From Roseiarcus sp037446355 (lineage in GTDB: Bacteria > Pseudomonadota > Alphaproteobacteria > Rhizobiales > Beijerinckiaceae), in assembly GCA_037446355.1 (NCBI GenBank), contig JBBIIT010000023.1, positions 1-50,520 on the forward strand: a stretch of 50,520 bases of DNA, in the 5' to 3' direction. Below the pieces are notes generated by a model. It had not been told where the DNA came from, did no database searches, and saw only the letters and a program-made list of their open reading frames with translations. Numbering within the stretch: the first letter of the stretch is position 1; each line of letters begins with the position of its first letter. Positions 15,156 to 23,871 of the stretch are shown here, piece after piece. The position numbers and the translations under genes were made by a program.

Positions 15156-16187
15156 ATGAACGGCGCCGCGATTCGGGCCCTGCAAGTCGCTTGCGCGCTC
15201 GCGCTGCTCGGTCTCGGCGCGCTGGTCGCGTGGGAAGCCCGAGCGCTGCCGATCGCGGAAATCGGCGTTCTGACGCTGATCGCCGTCGGCCTCTGCGGTC
15301 TGGCGGTCTCGGAATTGGCGGAGCCGCCGCCGCCGGACACGCAACCGCCGAGGGCGACCGCGCGCGACGCCGCGTTCGACGCGGCGCTTGATCGCGCGGT
15401 AGGGCAAATCCGCGATTATTTATCCTACAATCACGCTTACAACGATCGGCTATCGGGCTTGAACGACGGATTGCTGCGCTTGTCCGCGCGCGCTGACGTG
15501 CAAGAAGTCGTCGTCACGCTCATCGGGGCCAACAAGGAAATGCATGGGCGAATTGCTTCGCTCTCCAGGGAATTGGAGGCTTCGCGCGAGCAAATCGCCT
15601 CGCTGCGCGGAAACATCAGCGAAATCGGCAAGCTCGCCATGATCGACTCGCTCACGGAAATCGGCAATCGGCGATTCTTCGACCATGCGATCGTCGACGA
15701 AATCGAGCGGGCGCGGTTGACAGGGCGCGAACTTTGCCTCGCCATCGCCGACATCGATCGATTCAAGTCGGTCAACGACCGTTTTGGGCATTTAGTGGGC
15801 GATCATCTCTTGCGGATGTTCGCCGGACTACTGGCCAAGAATGTGCGCGGAAAAGGGATCGCGTCGCGCTTCGGCGGCGAGGAATTCACGCTGCTTTATC
15901 CCGGGACTTCCCTCGCCGAAGCGGAGCGACTGGTCGAATCGATCCGGCGCGACTTGCTGGCGAAGCGGTGGGTCGTGGGAGTGAACGAAGAACGCCTGGG
16001 CGCGATTACGGCCTCGTTCGGGGTCGCGCGCCTAATGGCGGGCGAGACTGCCGAGGCGCTCATACGGCGTGCGGATTCCAATCTGCTGCGCGCTAAGAAC
16101 TCGGGGCGCAATCGGGTCGTAACGGACGATAGCGGGGCCGGCGAGTCGAATCGCAGAGTGATGCACGGCGAAATCTTGACCGGTTGA
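15156..16187 (+). CDS. Membrane-linked diguanylate cyclase (GGDEF protein)
   Basis: The 343-residue protein should make the second messenger cyclic-di-GMP from two GTP. Two short hydrophobic helices (about 8-26 and 33-52) anchor it. A helical linker (about 75-160) precedes a GGDEF domain (about 160-325). The domain has DSLTEIGNRR at 164-173, the metal-site segment ADIDRFKSVNDRFGH at 198-212 and the active-site GGEEF at 240-244. The product-inhibition site RxxD expected just upstream reads RGKG (231-234), so feedback inhibition is probably lost. There is no periplasmic sensor domain. With the PilZ protein at 24314-24772 it suggests local cyclic-di-GMP control of the flagellum. Confidence 0.93.
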   Translation: MNGAAIRALQVACALALLGLGALVAWEARALPIAEIGVLTLIAVGLCGLAVSELAEPPPPDTQPPRATARDAAFDAALDRAVGQIRDYLSYNHAYNDRLSGLNDGLLRLSARADVQEVVVTLIGANKEMHGRIASLSRELEASREQIASLRGNISEIGKLAMIDSLTEIGNRRFFDHAIVDEIERARLTGRELCLAIADIDRFKSVNDRFGHLVGDHLLRMFAGLLAKNVRGKGIASRFGGEEFTLLYPGTSLAEAERLVESIRRDLLAKRWVVGVNEERLGAITASFGVARLMAGETAEALIRRADSNLLRAKNSGRNRVVTDDSGAGESNRRVMHGEILTG

Positions 16188-16244
16188 CGCCGCTTTCCTC
16201 CAAGTCCGTTGGCCGATGTTGTTCTTGTTCGTGGCTTCGTCATC

Positions 16245-16691
16245 ATGCGGAAACCGCATTTGTTCGCGCAGACCTTGGATGAACTGCCCAGGTCCGCGCG
16301 CGAAGCGTCCACTCGTTCGCCGGATCTTGGCGACATCCGACCGCACTGGCCTGATGTAACGGGGGCGCTGCCGCCTTCGGAGCTTCGCGCTGGCGCGGGC
16401 ATTCGGATTTGGGACCGCGCATACGCCTTCGTCCATGAGGGCGAGCCGAGCGTGGCGTTTTCATCTGCGCCGCCGAGCGACCGCAGCGAGGACATTGCGC
16501 GCGAATTGGGTCTGGATCAGGGGCTGACGCTCGCACAATTGCATCGAACGCGGCGGCGCTTCAACTGGGCGAACCATCCAGATCGGAATCCTCAACTCCC
16601 GACCGATCTCGCCGGTCGCCGCGTCGCCGTCGCCAACACGCTGATCGACGAGGCCATCGCCGCGCGTCGCGAAGGCGACGGCGACCTCTGA
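16245..16691 (+). CDS. Small protein with a C-terminal J-like domain
   Basis: The 148-residue cytoplasmic protein has an unrecognised N-terminal two thirds. Its C-terminal segment (about 95-140) looks like helices II and III of a DnaJ J-domain: basic helix RTRRRFNWAN, then the diagnostic HPD tripeptide, then ANTLIDEAI. The HPD loop is what activates the Hsp70 ATPase in J-proteins. There is no Gly/Phe region or zinc finger, so it is not a classical DnaJ. The start is uncertain: ATG at 16245 is used, and TTG at 16209 would add 12 residues. It follows the cyclase gene by 57 bases and converges on the fliI-linked gene. Function is unknown; a dedicated co-chaperone is a guess. Confidence 0.6.
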   Translation: MRKPHLFAQTLDELPRSAREASTRSPDLGDIRPHWPDVTGALPPSELRAGAGIRIWDRAYAFVHEGEPSVAFSSAPPSDRSEDIARELGLDQGLTLAQLHRTRRRFNWANHPDRNPQLPTDLAGRRVAVANTLIDEAIAARREGDGDL

Positions 16692-16703
16692 GACGGTCGA
16701 GAT

Positions 16704-17297
16704 TCAGTGCGGCGGATCGAAGATCATTCCGCGTCGGAACAAGTTCGCGGGCGTCGGCGTCGGTTCGACCAAACCATCGCTGGCGACAAGGACGACGCCG
16801 GCGGCATCGAGCAGGGCCCAACCGCCTGCTCTGGGTTGTATCTGCGCCACGCCGCCGACATTGGGGATGACGTCGCCGGGGCGAACGGAGAAGATTTTCG
16901 CTCCCTCCCGCAGCCAGGCGATCTCCGGGCGGGCGGCGACGAGCCGGAGCGTTTCGCGGGCCCCGATAGCGCCGAGCGGCGTCATGTCGAGCGTTTCGGG
17001 GGCCCTGTCGCTTCCTTTGGGCGCGCTCGTTCCGGCGGTGGGGTTCGCGGCGCCGCTTGGCTGCGCGAAAATCGCGAGATACTGCATGCCGTTGACGCCG
17101 GGGGCGCGGTCGCGCTGAAGGAGCATGACACAGGCGAAGAGCGTCGCGCCAAAAGCCGTGGATACCCCGGCGGCGACCAGGACGCGGTCGAGCGCGATCG
17201 AGAACTTCGAAGGCGGCGCCGCATCAAGCAACTTGCTGACATGGGCGGCGCGAGGGGCCGGCGCGCCGCCGCCTCCGCGTTCAGGCGCCTTCGGCAT
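16704..17297 (-). CDS. Unknown single-pass membrane protein coupled to fliI
   Basis: I do not recognise this 197-residue protein. A Pro/Gly-rich cytoplasmic N-terminus (1-36) is followed by one membrane helix (about 38-60). The rest should be periplasmic. That part ends in a small beta-rich segment (about 130-170) with FSVRPGDVIPNVGGVAQIQ, a pattern reminiscent of the periplasmic domains of GspC and PilP proteins. The resemblance is by eye only. Its start codon lies 17 bases inside the end of fliI, which implies translational coupling and so a flagellar or export-linked role. It is convergent with the J-domain gene. Confidence 0.7.
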   Translation of the reverse strand: MPKAPERGGGGAPAPRAAHVSKLLDAAPPSKFSIALDRVLVAAGVSTAFGATLFACVMLLQRDRAPGVNGMQYLAIFAQPSGAANPTAGTSAPKGSDRAPETLDMTPLGAIGARETLRLVAARPEIAWLREGAKIFSVRPGDVIPNVGGVAQIQPRAGGWALLDAAGVVLVASDGLVEPTPTPANLFRRGMIFDPPH

Positions 17298-18678
17298 GGG
17301 AGCGGTCTTCGGATCGCGGCGAAGGGCGCAATGCCGCCGCCAGATCGATGAAAGGGTCGTGGCAGGAGGGCGATGCGAGCGATTGCGTCATGGCGTCGTA
17401 GATTTTCGGCACGCTCTTCATGGCTTGATCGAGGAGGGGGTCGCCGCCGGCCGAATAGCCGCCCATGAGGCGCAGTTCGCGGGTCTCTTCGAATCTGGCA
17501 ATCATCGCTCGCAGCCGCGCGACCAACGCGACCTGTTCGGGAGTCCAGCGTGGCTGGGGAATGCGCGAAATCGACGACAGCACATTGACGGCGGGGTAAC
17601 GGCCCTGGTCGGCGATGGCGCGATCGAGAACGATATGGCCATCGAGCGTGCCGCGAATGTTGTCGGCCACCGGATCGTTATGATCGTCGCCGTCGACGAG
17701 CACCGAAAAGACGCCCGTGATCGCGCCAGCGCCTTCGATGCCCGGGCCCGCGCGCTCCAACAGGCGCGGCAGATCGGAAAATACGCTCGGCGCGTAGCCT
17801 CGCGCCACCGCAGGTTCGCCTGCAGCCAACGCGACGTCGCGCGCGGCGTGGGCGAAGCGGGTTACGGAATCGACGATCAACAGCACCGACTGCCCGCGAT
17901 CGCGAAAATATTCCGCGACCGTCATGGCGGTTTTCGGCGCTAAGCGGCGCATCATCGGACTCTCGTCGCCGGTGGCGACGATCGCGACCGCCGATTCCTT
18001 GTTTTCGCCGAGCGTATCGTCGAGAAACTCTCGCACCTCTCGTCCGCGCTCGCCGACCAGCGCGATCACCACCGCGTCGAACTGGGGCGCGCGCGCCAAC
18101 ATCGCCAGCAACGATGACTTGCCGACGCCCGAACCGGCGAAGACGCCAATTCTTTGACCCGCGCAAAGCGGCGTGAAGAGGTCGATGACGCGTATGCCTG
18201 TCCTGATGGGCGTGCGCACGCGCGTGCGACGAAGGGCGGGCGGCGGCTCCGCGTCGAGCGGCATCGATCGCTCGCCCGCGATCAACGCTTCGCGGTCGTC
18301 GATTGGTCGCCCCAGCGCGTCGATCACCCGACCCTTCCAGGATTCGTGCGGCCACAACGCGAGACTTTGCGCGCGCGACGCCCGCGCGCCGATTGTCGCG
18401 TCGCAGCGCGCGTCGAACGGTTTCAGCGTGATCGCGCCGTCGTCGATGCGCACGACCTCGCCAATTTGCTCGCGCAGCCCGACGTCGACCCGAACGCATT
18501 CGCCCAATCGAACGAATCGCGAGAGTCCGGCGACGCGATAGTGCGAGGTCGCGATTTCCGAGACGACCCCGCTGACGCAAGTGCGGGTCAGAGTCCTTCG
18601 CCCCTCGGCGAGCGCGCCGGCCAGTTGCGTCAATGCGTTGGCCGCTCCCGCGTCCGGCGGCGCGAAACGGGCTGTCAT
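17281..18678 (-). CDS. fliI: Flagellar export ATPase FliI
   Basis: The 465-residue protein is related to the F1-ATPase beta subunit and energises export of flagellar subunits at the membrane. Its N-terminal beta-barrel covers about 25-95. The P-loop AGSGVGKSS lies at 181-189, and LIVDSVTRFAHAARDVAL follows as the Walker B region. The YPAVNVLSSISR block and the C-terminal helical domain are as in the family. The length is standard. Its ATG overlaps the flgF stop by 4 bases, and its own 3' end overlaps the next gene by 17 bases, so flgF-fliI and the unknown gene form one minus-strand operon. Confidence 0.96.
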   Translation of the reverse strand: MTARFAPPDAGAANALTQLAGALAEGRRTLTRTCVSGVVSEIATSHYRVAGLSRFVRLGECVRVDVGLREQIGEVVRIDDGAITLKPFDARCDATIGARASRAQSLALWPHESWKGRVIDALGRPIDDREALIAGERSMPLDAEPPPALRRTRVRTPIRTGIRVIDLFTPLCAGQRIGVFAGSGVGKSSLLAMLARAPQFDAVVIALVGERGREVREFLDDTLGENKESAVAIVATGDESPMMRRLAPKTAMTVAEYFRDRGQSVLLIVDSVTRFAHAARDVALAAGEPAVARGYAPSVFSDLPRLLERAGPGIEGAGAITGVFSVLVDGDDHNDPVADNIRGTLDGHIVLDRAIADQGRYPAVNVLSSISRIPQPRWTPEQVALVARLRAMIARFEETRELRLMGGYSAGGDPLLDQAMKSVPKIYDAMTQSLASPSCHDPFIDLAAALRPSPRSEDRSHAEGA

Positions 18679-19400
18679 GCCGCGCCGCCCAGGGTCTTGA
18701 TCGCGTCTTGCATCGAGCTCTCGGTCTGCGTTACTTCATTGGCGACGCCGTCGAAGGTCCGGGTCACGGAAATTAACTTGGTCATTTCGCGCACGGGATC
18801 CACGTTGGCGCCTTCGACCGCGCCCTGCACGACGCCGTTGGCGTTGAAATCGAGCATCGGCTGCGCTGGCCGGTCGCAGGTGAAACCGGACGTGCCCGCG
18901 CGCTTCAACGCGGCGCCGGGGTCAAGTTCGAAAAGGCCTACGGCGCCGAGTTGCCGGCCGTTCTGGCTGATCATACCGTCGCGGGCGATCGTCGGCTCGC
19001 CGCCATTGGGATCAAGCAGGATCGGCGCGCCGCCGGCGTCCAACACTGGATTTCCGGTCAGGGTTTCGAGCGCGCCGGTTTCGGTCATCCGCATTCGCCC
19101 GTCGCGCGTATAGACGGTGGCGCCGCCCGACTGGATAGCGAACCAGCCGTCGCCCTGCACGGCGACGTCGAACGCGTTGCCGGTCTGGATTACCGGCCCA
19201 TTCTTCAGGGAAACGAAGTCGGATCCGGGGGAAACGTAAGCGAGCCGATTATCGCCCGCGCGCGCGAGTTCGGTCGCGAACGAAACGCCGTCGGCGCGAT
19301 ATCCGACCGTATTCATGTTGGCGACGTTCGCGGCGATGGTGTCGAGCCGCCGCTCCAACGCGAGCTGGGCGGAGAGTGAGACGTAAATGCCGTTCTGCAT
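18675..19400 (-). CDS. flgF: Flagellar proximal rod protein FlgF
   Basis: The 241-residue protein belongs to the rod/hook family. The N-terminal D0 helix has LERRLDTIAANVANMNTVGY (about 14-33), the hallmark of axial proteins. The middle has VQGDGWFAIQ and VYTRDG. The C-terminal helix ends TQTESSMQDAIKTLGGAA and has the typical ANVDPVREMTKLISVTRTF block. The protein is exported through the flagellar gate without a cleaved signal. It is divergent from motA, with 144 bp between the two starts, and probably leads the operon with fliI. Confidence 0.93.
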   Translation of the reverse strand: MQNGIYVSLSAQLALERRLDTIAANVANMNTVGYRADGVSFATELARAGDNRLAYVSPGSDFVSLKNGPVIQTGNAFDVAVQGDGWFAIQSGGATVYTRDGRMRMTETGALETLTGNPVLDAGGAPILLDPNGGEPTIARDGMISQNGRQLGAVGLFELDPGAALKRAGTSGFTCDRPAQPMLDFNANGVVQGAVEGANVDPVREMTKLISVTRTFDGVANEVTQTESSMQDAIKTLGGAA

Positions 19401-19544
19401 CAGCGCGCCTTGGACCAGCGCGCCGTCAGGCGACGCTCGCGTACATGCTCCGCGGCGCGGCTTGTCCGAAACTGACGCTCCGGCAAACAGTCTCGCATAA
19501 GTTTGCGCCTTCAGTTTCGCCCTCGGGGTCGGAGGGGAAGCTCA

Positions 19545-20426
19545 GTGAATTTCGCGATCGGGTTGGTCATAGCGTTCGGCAGCATCATCGGCGGCTACGC
19601 GGCGCTAGGAGGGCACCTTGAAGTGCTCGTGCAACCGTTCGAGTTCGTGATCATCTGCGGTTCCTCACTCGGGGTTTTCATCGTCGCCAACACATTCGCG
19701 ACCATCAAGGACTGCGGCAAGGCGACGCTGGAGGCGATTCTCGACAACGCGCCCAAGCCTCGGGACTACCTCGACGTTCTAAGCGTGCTGCACGCTTTGA
19801 TGCGCGAGCTGCGCGCCAAGTCGCGCAGCGAGGTCGAAGGACATTTCGACAATCCCAGCGAATCTGAGATCTTCAAGGCGTTTCCCAAGCTGCTCGCAAA
19901 CGTGGATCTGACGGTCTTCATCTGCGACTATTTTCGAATCATCATCATCGGCAACGCTAGACCGCACGAAATCGAGGCGCTGATGGACGAGGAGCTGGAA
20001 ACGCTCGCGCACGAGAAGTTCAAGCCGGTTCATGCCTTGCAAGCCGTCGCGGACGGGCTTCCGGCGCTGGGCATCGTCGCGGCGGTCCTCGGCGTCATCC
20101 ACGCAATGGGGGCGCTCGATCAGTCACCCGAAGTGCTGGGCGGCCTGATTGGAGCGGCGCTGGTCGGCACGTTTGGCGGAATATTTCTTTCTTATGGCGT
20201 CGTCGCCCCAATCTCCGCCAAGATCAAAGTGATTCGACAGAAGCAACTGCACCTTTACACTCTCATCAAACAGAGTCTGCTCGCTTTCATGAATGGCGCC
20301 ATGCCGCAGGTGGCGGTCGAATTCGGTCGCAAGACCATTCCCGCCAAGGAGCGCCCGACAATCGATACCGTTGAAAACGAGACGACGCTCGGCGCCGGTG
20401 GCGCGCAAGTCAAGGAAGCGGCCTGA
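19545..20426 (+). CDS. motA: Flagellar stator protein MotA
   Basis: The 293-residue integral membrane protein forms the proton channel with MotB. Four hydrophobic segments are visible: about 3-21, 29-50, and a pair near 170-225. The cytoplasmic loop contains ARPHEIEALMDEELE, with the charged residues that contact FliG. ADGLPALGIVAAVLGVIHAMG holds the conserved proline needed for torque. The start is GTG at 19545, because GGAGGGGAAG precedes it by 4-5 bases and the product then begins like other MotA proteins; a TTG at 19503 is unsupported. It leads the operon motA-fliM-fliN-fliG-flhB. Confidence 0.95.
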   Translation: MNFAIGLVIAFGSIIGGYAALGGHLEVLVQPFEFVIICGSSLGVFIVANTFATIKDCGKATLEAILDNAPKPRDYLDVLSVLHALMRELRAKSRSEVEGHFDNPSESEIFKAFPKLLANVDLTVFICDYFRIIIIGNARPHEIEALMDEELETLAHEKFKPVHALQAVADGLPALGIVAAVLGVIHAMGALDQSPEVLGGLIGAALVGTFGGIFLSYGVVAPISAKIKVIRQKQLHLYTLIKQSLLAFMNGAMPQVAVEFGRKTIPAKERPTIDTVENETTLGAGGAQVKEAA

Positions 20427-20429
20427 TCG

Positions 20430-21365
20430 ATGTCGCAGACCGGCGGCGAAGCAATGGCCTTGGCCCCCTGGCTCAAGGATGGGACAGCCCAATCTCGGGG
20501 GCTCTCGGTCGAGAAATCCTCGCCGTTCCTCGCCGCGATGGAGCGTTTCGTCGAAACGGCGGGCGAAGCGGTGGCCGAGATTGTCGGGTCCGGCGCGGCG
20601 GCGACGCTCGAATCGGTCGAGTCCGCCTCGGTTTTCGAACTTCTAGGCGCGCACACAGGACATCCGGCGGCCGTCGTCTACAGCACGGCGCTCGATGCGC
20701 GTCTGGCGGCGATTCTCGATCCGGCCGCTATCGACCTCATCGTCAACGCCGCTTTCGGCGGCGGGGCGGCGACGCGGACGCCAAGTTCGGAACGTCGCCC
20801 AACCGCGTTCGAACTGCGTCTGGCCGGCGAGGCGGTGAAACGCCTTCTCGAGGATCTTTCTCGGGCTTTCGCGCCGGTTGTCGAAATCGACTTCGAGATG
20901 GAGAGTTTCTCGGCGATCGCGGACACGAGCCTGCTAGGGCCCCGCGATTCGCCGGCGACGGCGGTGAACTTGTCGATCAGGACCGCCGCGGGTCCGCTCA
21001 ACGCCATTCTCGTTTTTCCGGCGGCGGCGTCGACGGCTATACTGGACAAGTTCGCCGGCGATGGCTCCGGTGAAGACGCCGCGAGCGAAACGATCTGGTC
21101 GCGCGGGCTCCAGCGCGAAGTTGTTCAGGCGCGCATGACCGTGACCGCGATTCTCGACGAATTCGCGTTGACGCTCGGCGAGATCGCCGCGTTTGAACCT
21201 GGACTTCTGTTGCCGCTCTCGGGCGAAGGCGAGGGACGCATCCGGCTCGACTGCGCCGAACGCGGCGTTCTCGTCTGCAAGCTTGGCGAACGCTTTGGGC
21301 GGTATGCTCTGGAAGTGCAGGATTTCATCGCGGCGGGCGAAACCGCCCCCGTCGCGACCGGTTGA
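20430..21365 (+). CDS. fliM: Flagellar motor switch protein FliM
   Basis: The 311-residue C-ring protein has a middle CheC-like domain (about 40-215). A C-terminal SpoA/FliN-like domain (about 225-300) includes TVTAILDEFALTLGEIAAFEPGLLLPL. The N-terminal CheY-binding peptide of enteric FliM (LSQDEIDALL type) is not recognisable in residues 1-30. The identification rests on the SpoA domain and on the position between motA and fliN. It is separated from motA by 3 bases and is followed by fliN. The product forms the wall of the rotor ring with FliN and FliG. Confidence 0.85.
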   Translation: MSQTGGEAMALAPWLKDGTAQSRGLSVEKSSPFLAAMERFVETAGEAVAEIVGSGAAATLESVESASVFELLGAHTGHPAAVVYSTALDARLAAILDPAAIDLIVNAAFGGGAATRTPSSERRPTAFELRLAGEAVKRLLEDLSRAFAPVVEIDFEMESFSAIADTSLLGPRDSPATAVNLSIRTAAGPLNAILVFPAAASTAILDKFAGDGSGEDAASETIWSRGLQREVVQARMTVTAILDEFALTLGEIAAFEPGLLLPLSGEGEGRIRLDCAERGVLVCKLGERFGRYALEVQDFIAAGETAPVATG

Positions 21366-21409
21366 ATGCCCGGCCCGAATCGGCGCTGCGCGCGAAGGAG
21401 TTTGTGAGC

Positions 21410-21727
21410 ATGGATGCATCGAGCGAAAGCGCGCCTACGCCCCCGCCGCCTCTAGGAGCGAAGACGAATTTGGACTCGATTCTCGCAATTCCCGTGACCG
21501 TGCAGGTGGTGCTGGGAACGACCACCATGCCCGTCGCGCAGTTGATGAAACTCGGTCGCGGCGCCGTGATCGGTCTTGACCAGAAAGTCGGCGCGCCGGT
21601 GAACGTTTTGGTGAACGGCCGCGTCGTCGCCCGCGGCGAGGTCGTCGTCGTCGACGAGGAGAATTCGCGATTTGGCGTCACGCTGACCGAGATCGTCAAC
21701 GAGACGAGCCCAGGCCGACTCTCTTGA
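21410..21727 (+). CDS. fliN: Flagellar motor switch protein FliN
   Basis: The 105-residue SpoA-domain protein has the standard FliN body (about 20-98). ILAIPVTVQVVLGTTTMPV is followed by LGRGAVIGLD, then VNVLVNGRVVARGEVVVVD and FGVTLTEI. The ATG at 21410 has AAGGAG nine bases upstream, so it is chosen over the TTG at 21362, which would overlap fliM. The protein tiles the bottom of the C-ring and docks FliH with the export ATPase. Confidence 0.95.
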   Translation: MDASSESAPTPPPPLGAKTNLDSILAIPVTVQVVLGTTTMPVAQLMKLGRGAVIGLDQKVGAPVNVLVNGRVVARGEVVVVDEENSRFGVTLTEIVNETSPGRLS

Positions 21728-21748
21728 TCGCAGGGGCCAGTTCACATC

Positions 21749-22759
21749 ATGAATGCTCTGGACGAGAAAATGCAGGCAGGAGCGCAAAAGGCCGCCGCGG
21801 TGCTGTTGGCGATGGGCAAACCGTCGGCGACCCAACTTCTCAGGCATTTCACGTCGGACGAATTGCGGGACGTAACGCGGGCGGTGGCGAGCCTAGGCGC
21901 GGTTACGCAATCGCAGATCGAGGATCTCGTCGACGAGTTCGCTGTGCAGTTCGCTGCAGGCGCGAGCCTGCTGGGCGATGAGGGCCACGCTCGGGCTTTG
22001 ATCGAGGACGCCGTACCGGCCGAGCAAATCGCTTCGCTGTTCTGCGAGCGCGCGCAGTCCGCGGGGCCCGACGTATGGCGGTCGCTTGGCGCGGCGCCGG
22101 AGGCCGCCATTGCGGCTTTCGTCAAGCAGGAGCACCCGCTAACCGCCACCTTCGTCCTTTCACGGCTTGACCCAAGCGTCTCCGCGCAAATCGCGACGCT
22201 GCTGCCGCGCGATCTGCGCAACGAAATCCTGCTCGGACTGATTGCGCCGCCCGAGTTGTCGCCGACGACACTTCGCGTACTGGAGGAATCGTTGGCCGAC
22301 GCCTTCGCCGGGGGAGGCAGCGATTCCGCGGGCCGTCAGCGCATGAAAATCGCCGAGATCATCAATAACCTCGATCCCGTCGAGGCCGAGGATGTCATGC
22401 GCGTCTTCGCCGCCGCCCGGCCCCAGGACGCGCGCGCGCTGCGCGGGATGCTATTCTCGTTTCAGGATCTCCCGCGACTATCGCAGCGCGCGCGCGCGCT
22501 GCTTTTCGACAAAGTGTCCACCGAAATCGTTGTCCTCGCTCTGCGCGGATCGGACGCCGAATTCCGCGAGCCAGTGTTATCTGCGATGGCCTCACGGTCG
22601 CGCCGTCTCGTCGAGGGCGAACTCGCCAATCCGTCCTCGAGTCCGCCCGCCGAAGCCGACAAGGCGCGCAAGCAAATCGTCAAGCTGGTGCTCGAGATGG
22701 CGCAACGCGGCGAGATCGAACTGCCGACCAACGATGACGCTGCAGCGGAAGCAGCCTAG
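21749..22759 (+). CDS. fliG: Flagellar motor switch protein FliG
   Basis: The 336-residue protein has the three FliG domains: an N-terminal FliF-binding part (about 1-100), the middle ARM-like part (about 110-195) and the C-terminal torque domain (about 210-325). The C-terminal domain has the charged ridge region LRGMLFSFQDLPRLSQRARALLFDKVS. It couples stator motion to the MS-ring. The gene lies 21 bp after fliN and 17 bp before flhB in the same operon. Confidence 0.94.
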   Translation: MNALDEKMQAGAQKAAAVLLAMGKPSATQLLRHFTSDELRDVTRAVASLGAVTQSQIEDLVDEFAVQFAAGASLLGDEGHARALIEDAVPAEQIASLFCERAQSAGPDVWRSLGAAPEAAIAAFVKQEHPLTATFVLSRLDPSVSAQIATLLPRDLRNEILLGLIAPPELSPTTLRVLEESLADAFAGGGSDSAGRQRMKIAEIINNLDPVEAEDVMRVFAAARPQDARALRGMLFSFQDLPRLSQRARALLFDKVSTEIVVLALRGSDAEFREPVLSAMASRSRRLVEGELANPSSSPPAEADKARKQIVKLVLEMAQRGEIELPTNDDAAAEAA

Positions 22760-22776
22760 CTCGCGCGGATGATCGA

Positions 22777-23871
22777 ATGAGCGACGACACCGACAGCGAT
22801 AGCAAGACCGAGGAGCCGACGGACAAGCGTCTGCATGACGCCATAGAGCGCGGCAACATTCCCGTGTCGCGAGAACTCGCGTTCCTGGCTTCGCTTGTCG
22901 CCTATCTGATCTTCGAATTGTTTCTCATGCCATCGGCGGCGTCGAGCCTGGTCGCGACGCTCCAGCGTTTCATCGACAACCCATCGGGATGGCGACTCGA
23001 TCGGGCGAGCGACGCGCTAGCGCTCAACTACGTGATTCTGGTCGCCGCCGCGCGAAGCCTGGGGCCGGCAGTGTTCCTATTCATGGCGCTCGGAGCGGGC
23101 GCCTCCCTGGTGCAGAACGCGCCACGCATCGTGTGGACGCGCGTCCAGCCGGATTTCTCGCGCATCTCGCTTCGTAGCGGGCTCTCGCGAGTTTTCGGCC
23201 CGCGCGGGTGGACAGAATTCTTTAAGAGCGCGATCAAGCTTGGAGCGGTCGCGGCGGTTGTCGGTGTGATCCTGAGCCGGCAGGGTTATGTCCTGACGTC
23301 GGCGATGTTCGCGGACGCCGGCGATCTGCCGCAGCGTTTGCTCTCGCTCTGCGTCAACGCGACGGCGTCGGTGATGTTGGCCGTGCTCGTCGTCGCCGGC
23401 GCCGACTACGCTTGGCAACGCATCCATTGGCGGCGCGATCAGCGAATGAGCCTGCAGGAGATTAAAGACGAGCTCAAACAGGCCGAGGGCGACCGTTTGA
23501 TGAAGGCGCGCCTGCGCTCGTTGCGGCTTGCGCGCTCGCGCAAGAGGATGCTGCTGGCGGTGCCGAAAGCAACGATGGTGATCGTGAATCCAACACATTA
23601 TGCGGTCGCATTGCGCTACGCGAGGTCGGAGGGCGGCGCGCCCACTGTGCTGGCCAAGGGACTCGATCTGATCGCGTTGAAGATTCGGGAAATCGCCGTG
23701 GAGCATGAGATTCCTATCGTAGAGGATAAACCGCTGGCGCGTTCGCTTCACGACAACGTCGCTGTCGACGATGCGATACCGCCAGAGTTCTATCGCGCAG
23801 TTGCAGAGATCGTTCATTTCATACAGGAGAAGCGTGGCTCCTGGACATCAGGCCGGAGGAGACTCAATTGA
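22777..23871 (+). CDS. flhB: Flagellar export switch protein FlhB
   Basis: The 364-residue export-gate protein has a basic cytoplasmic start with SKTEEPTDKRLHDA, the typical FlhB opening. Four membrane segments lie between about 30 and 215. The cytoplasmic domain contains the self-cleavage motif NPTH at 271-274 followed by YAVALRY. Cleavage between Asn and Pro lets the gate change from hook to filament substrates, together with FliK. The stop codon overlaps the TTG start of the next gene (TTGA). Confidence 0.96.
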   Translation: MSDDTDSDSKTEEPTDKRLHDAIERGNIPVSRELAFLASLVAYLIFELFLMPSAASSLVATLQRFIDNPSGWRLDRASDALALNYVILVAAARSLGPAVFLFMALGAGASLVQNAPRIVWTRVQPDFSRISLRSGLSRVFGPRGWTEFFKSAIKLGAVAAVVGVILSRQGYVLTSAMFADAGDLPQRLLSLCVNATASVMLAVLVVAGADYAWQRIHWRRDQRMSLQEIKDELKQAEGDRLMKARLRSLRLARSRKRMLLAVPKATMVIVNPTHYAVALRYARSEGGAPTVLAKGLDLIALKIREIAVEHEIPIVEDKPLARSLHDNVAVDDAIPPEFYRAVAEIVHFIQEKRGSWTSGRRRLN

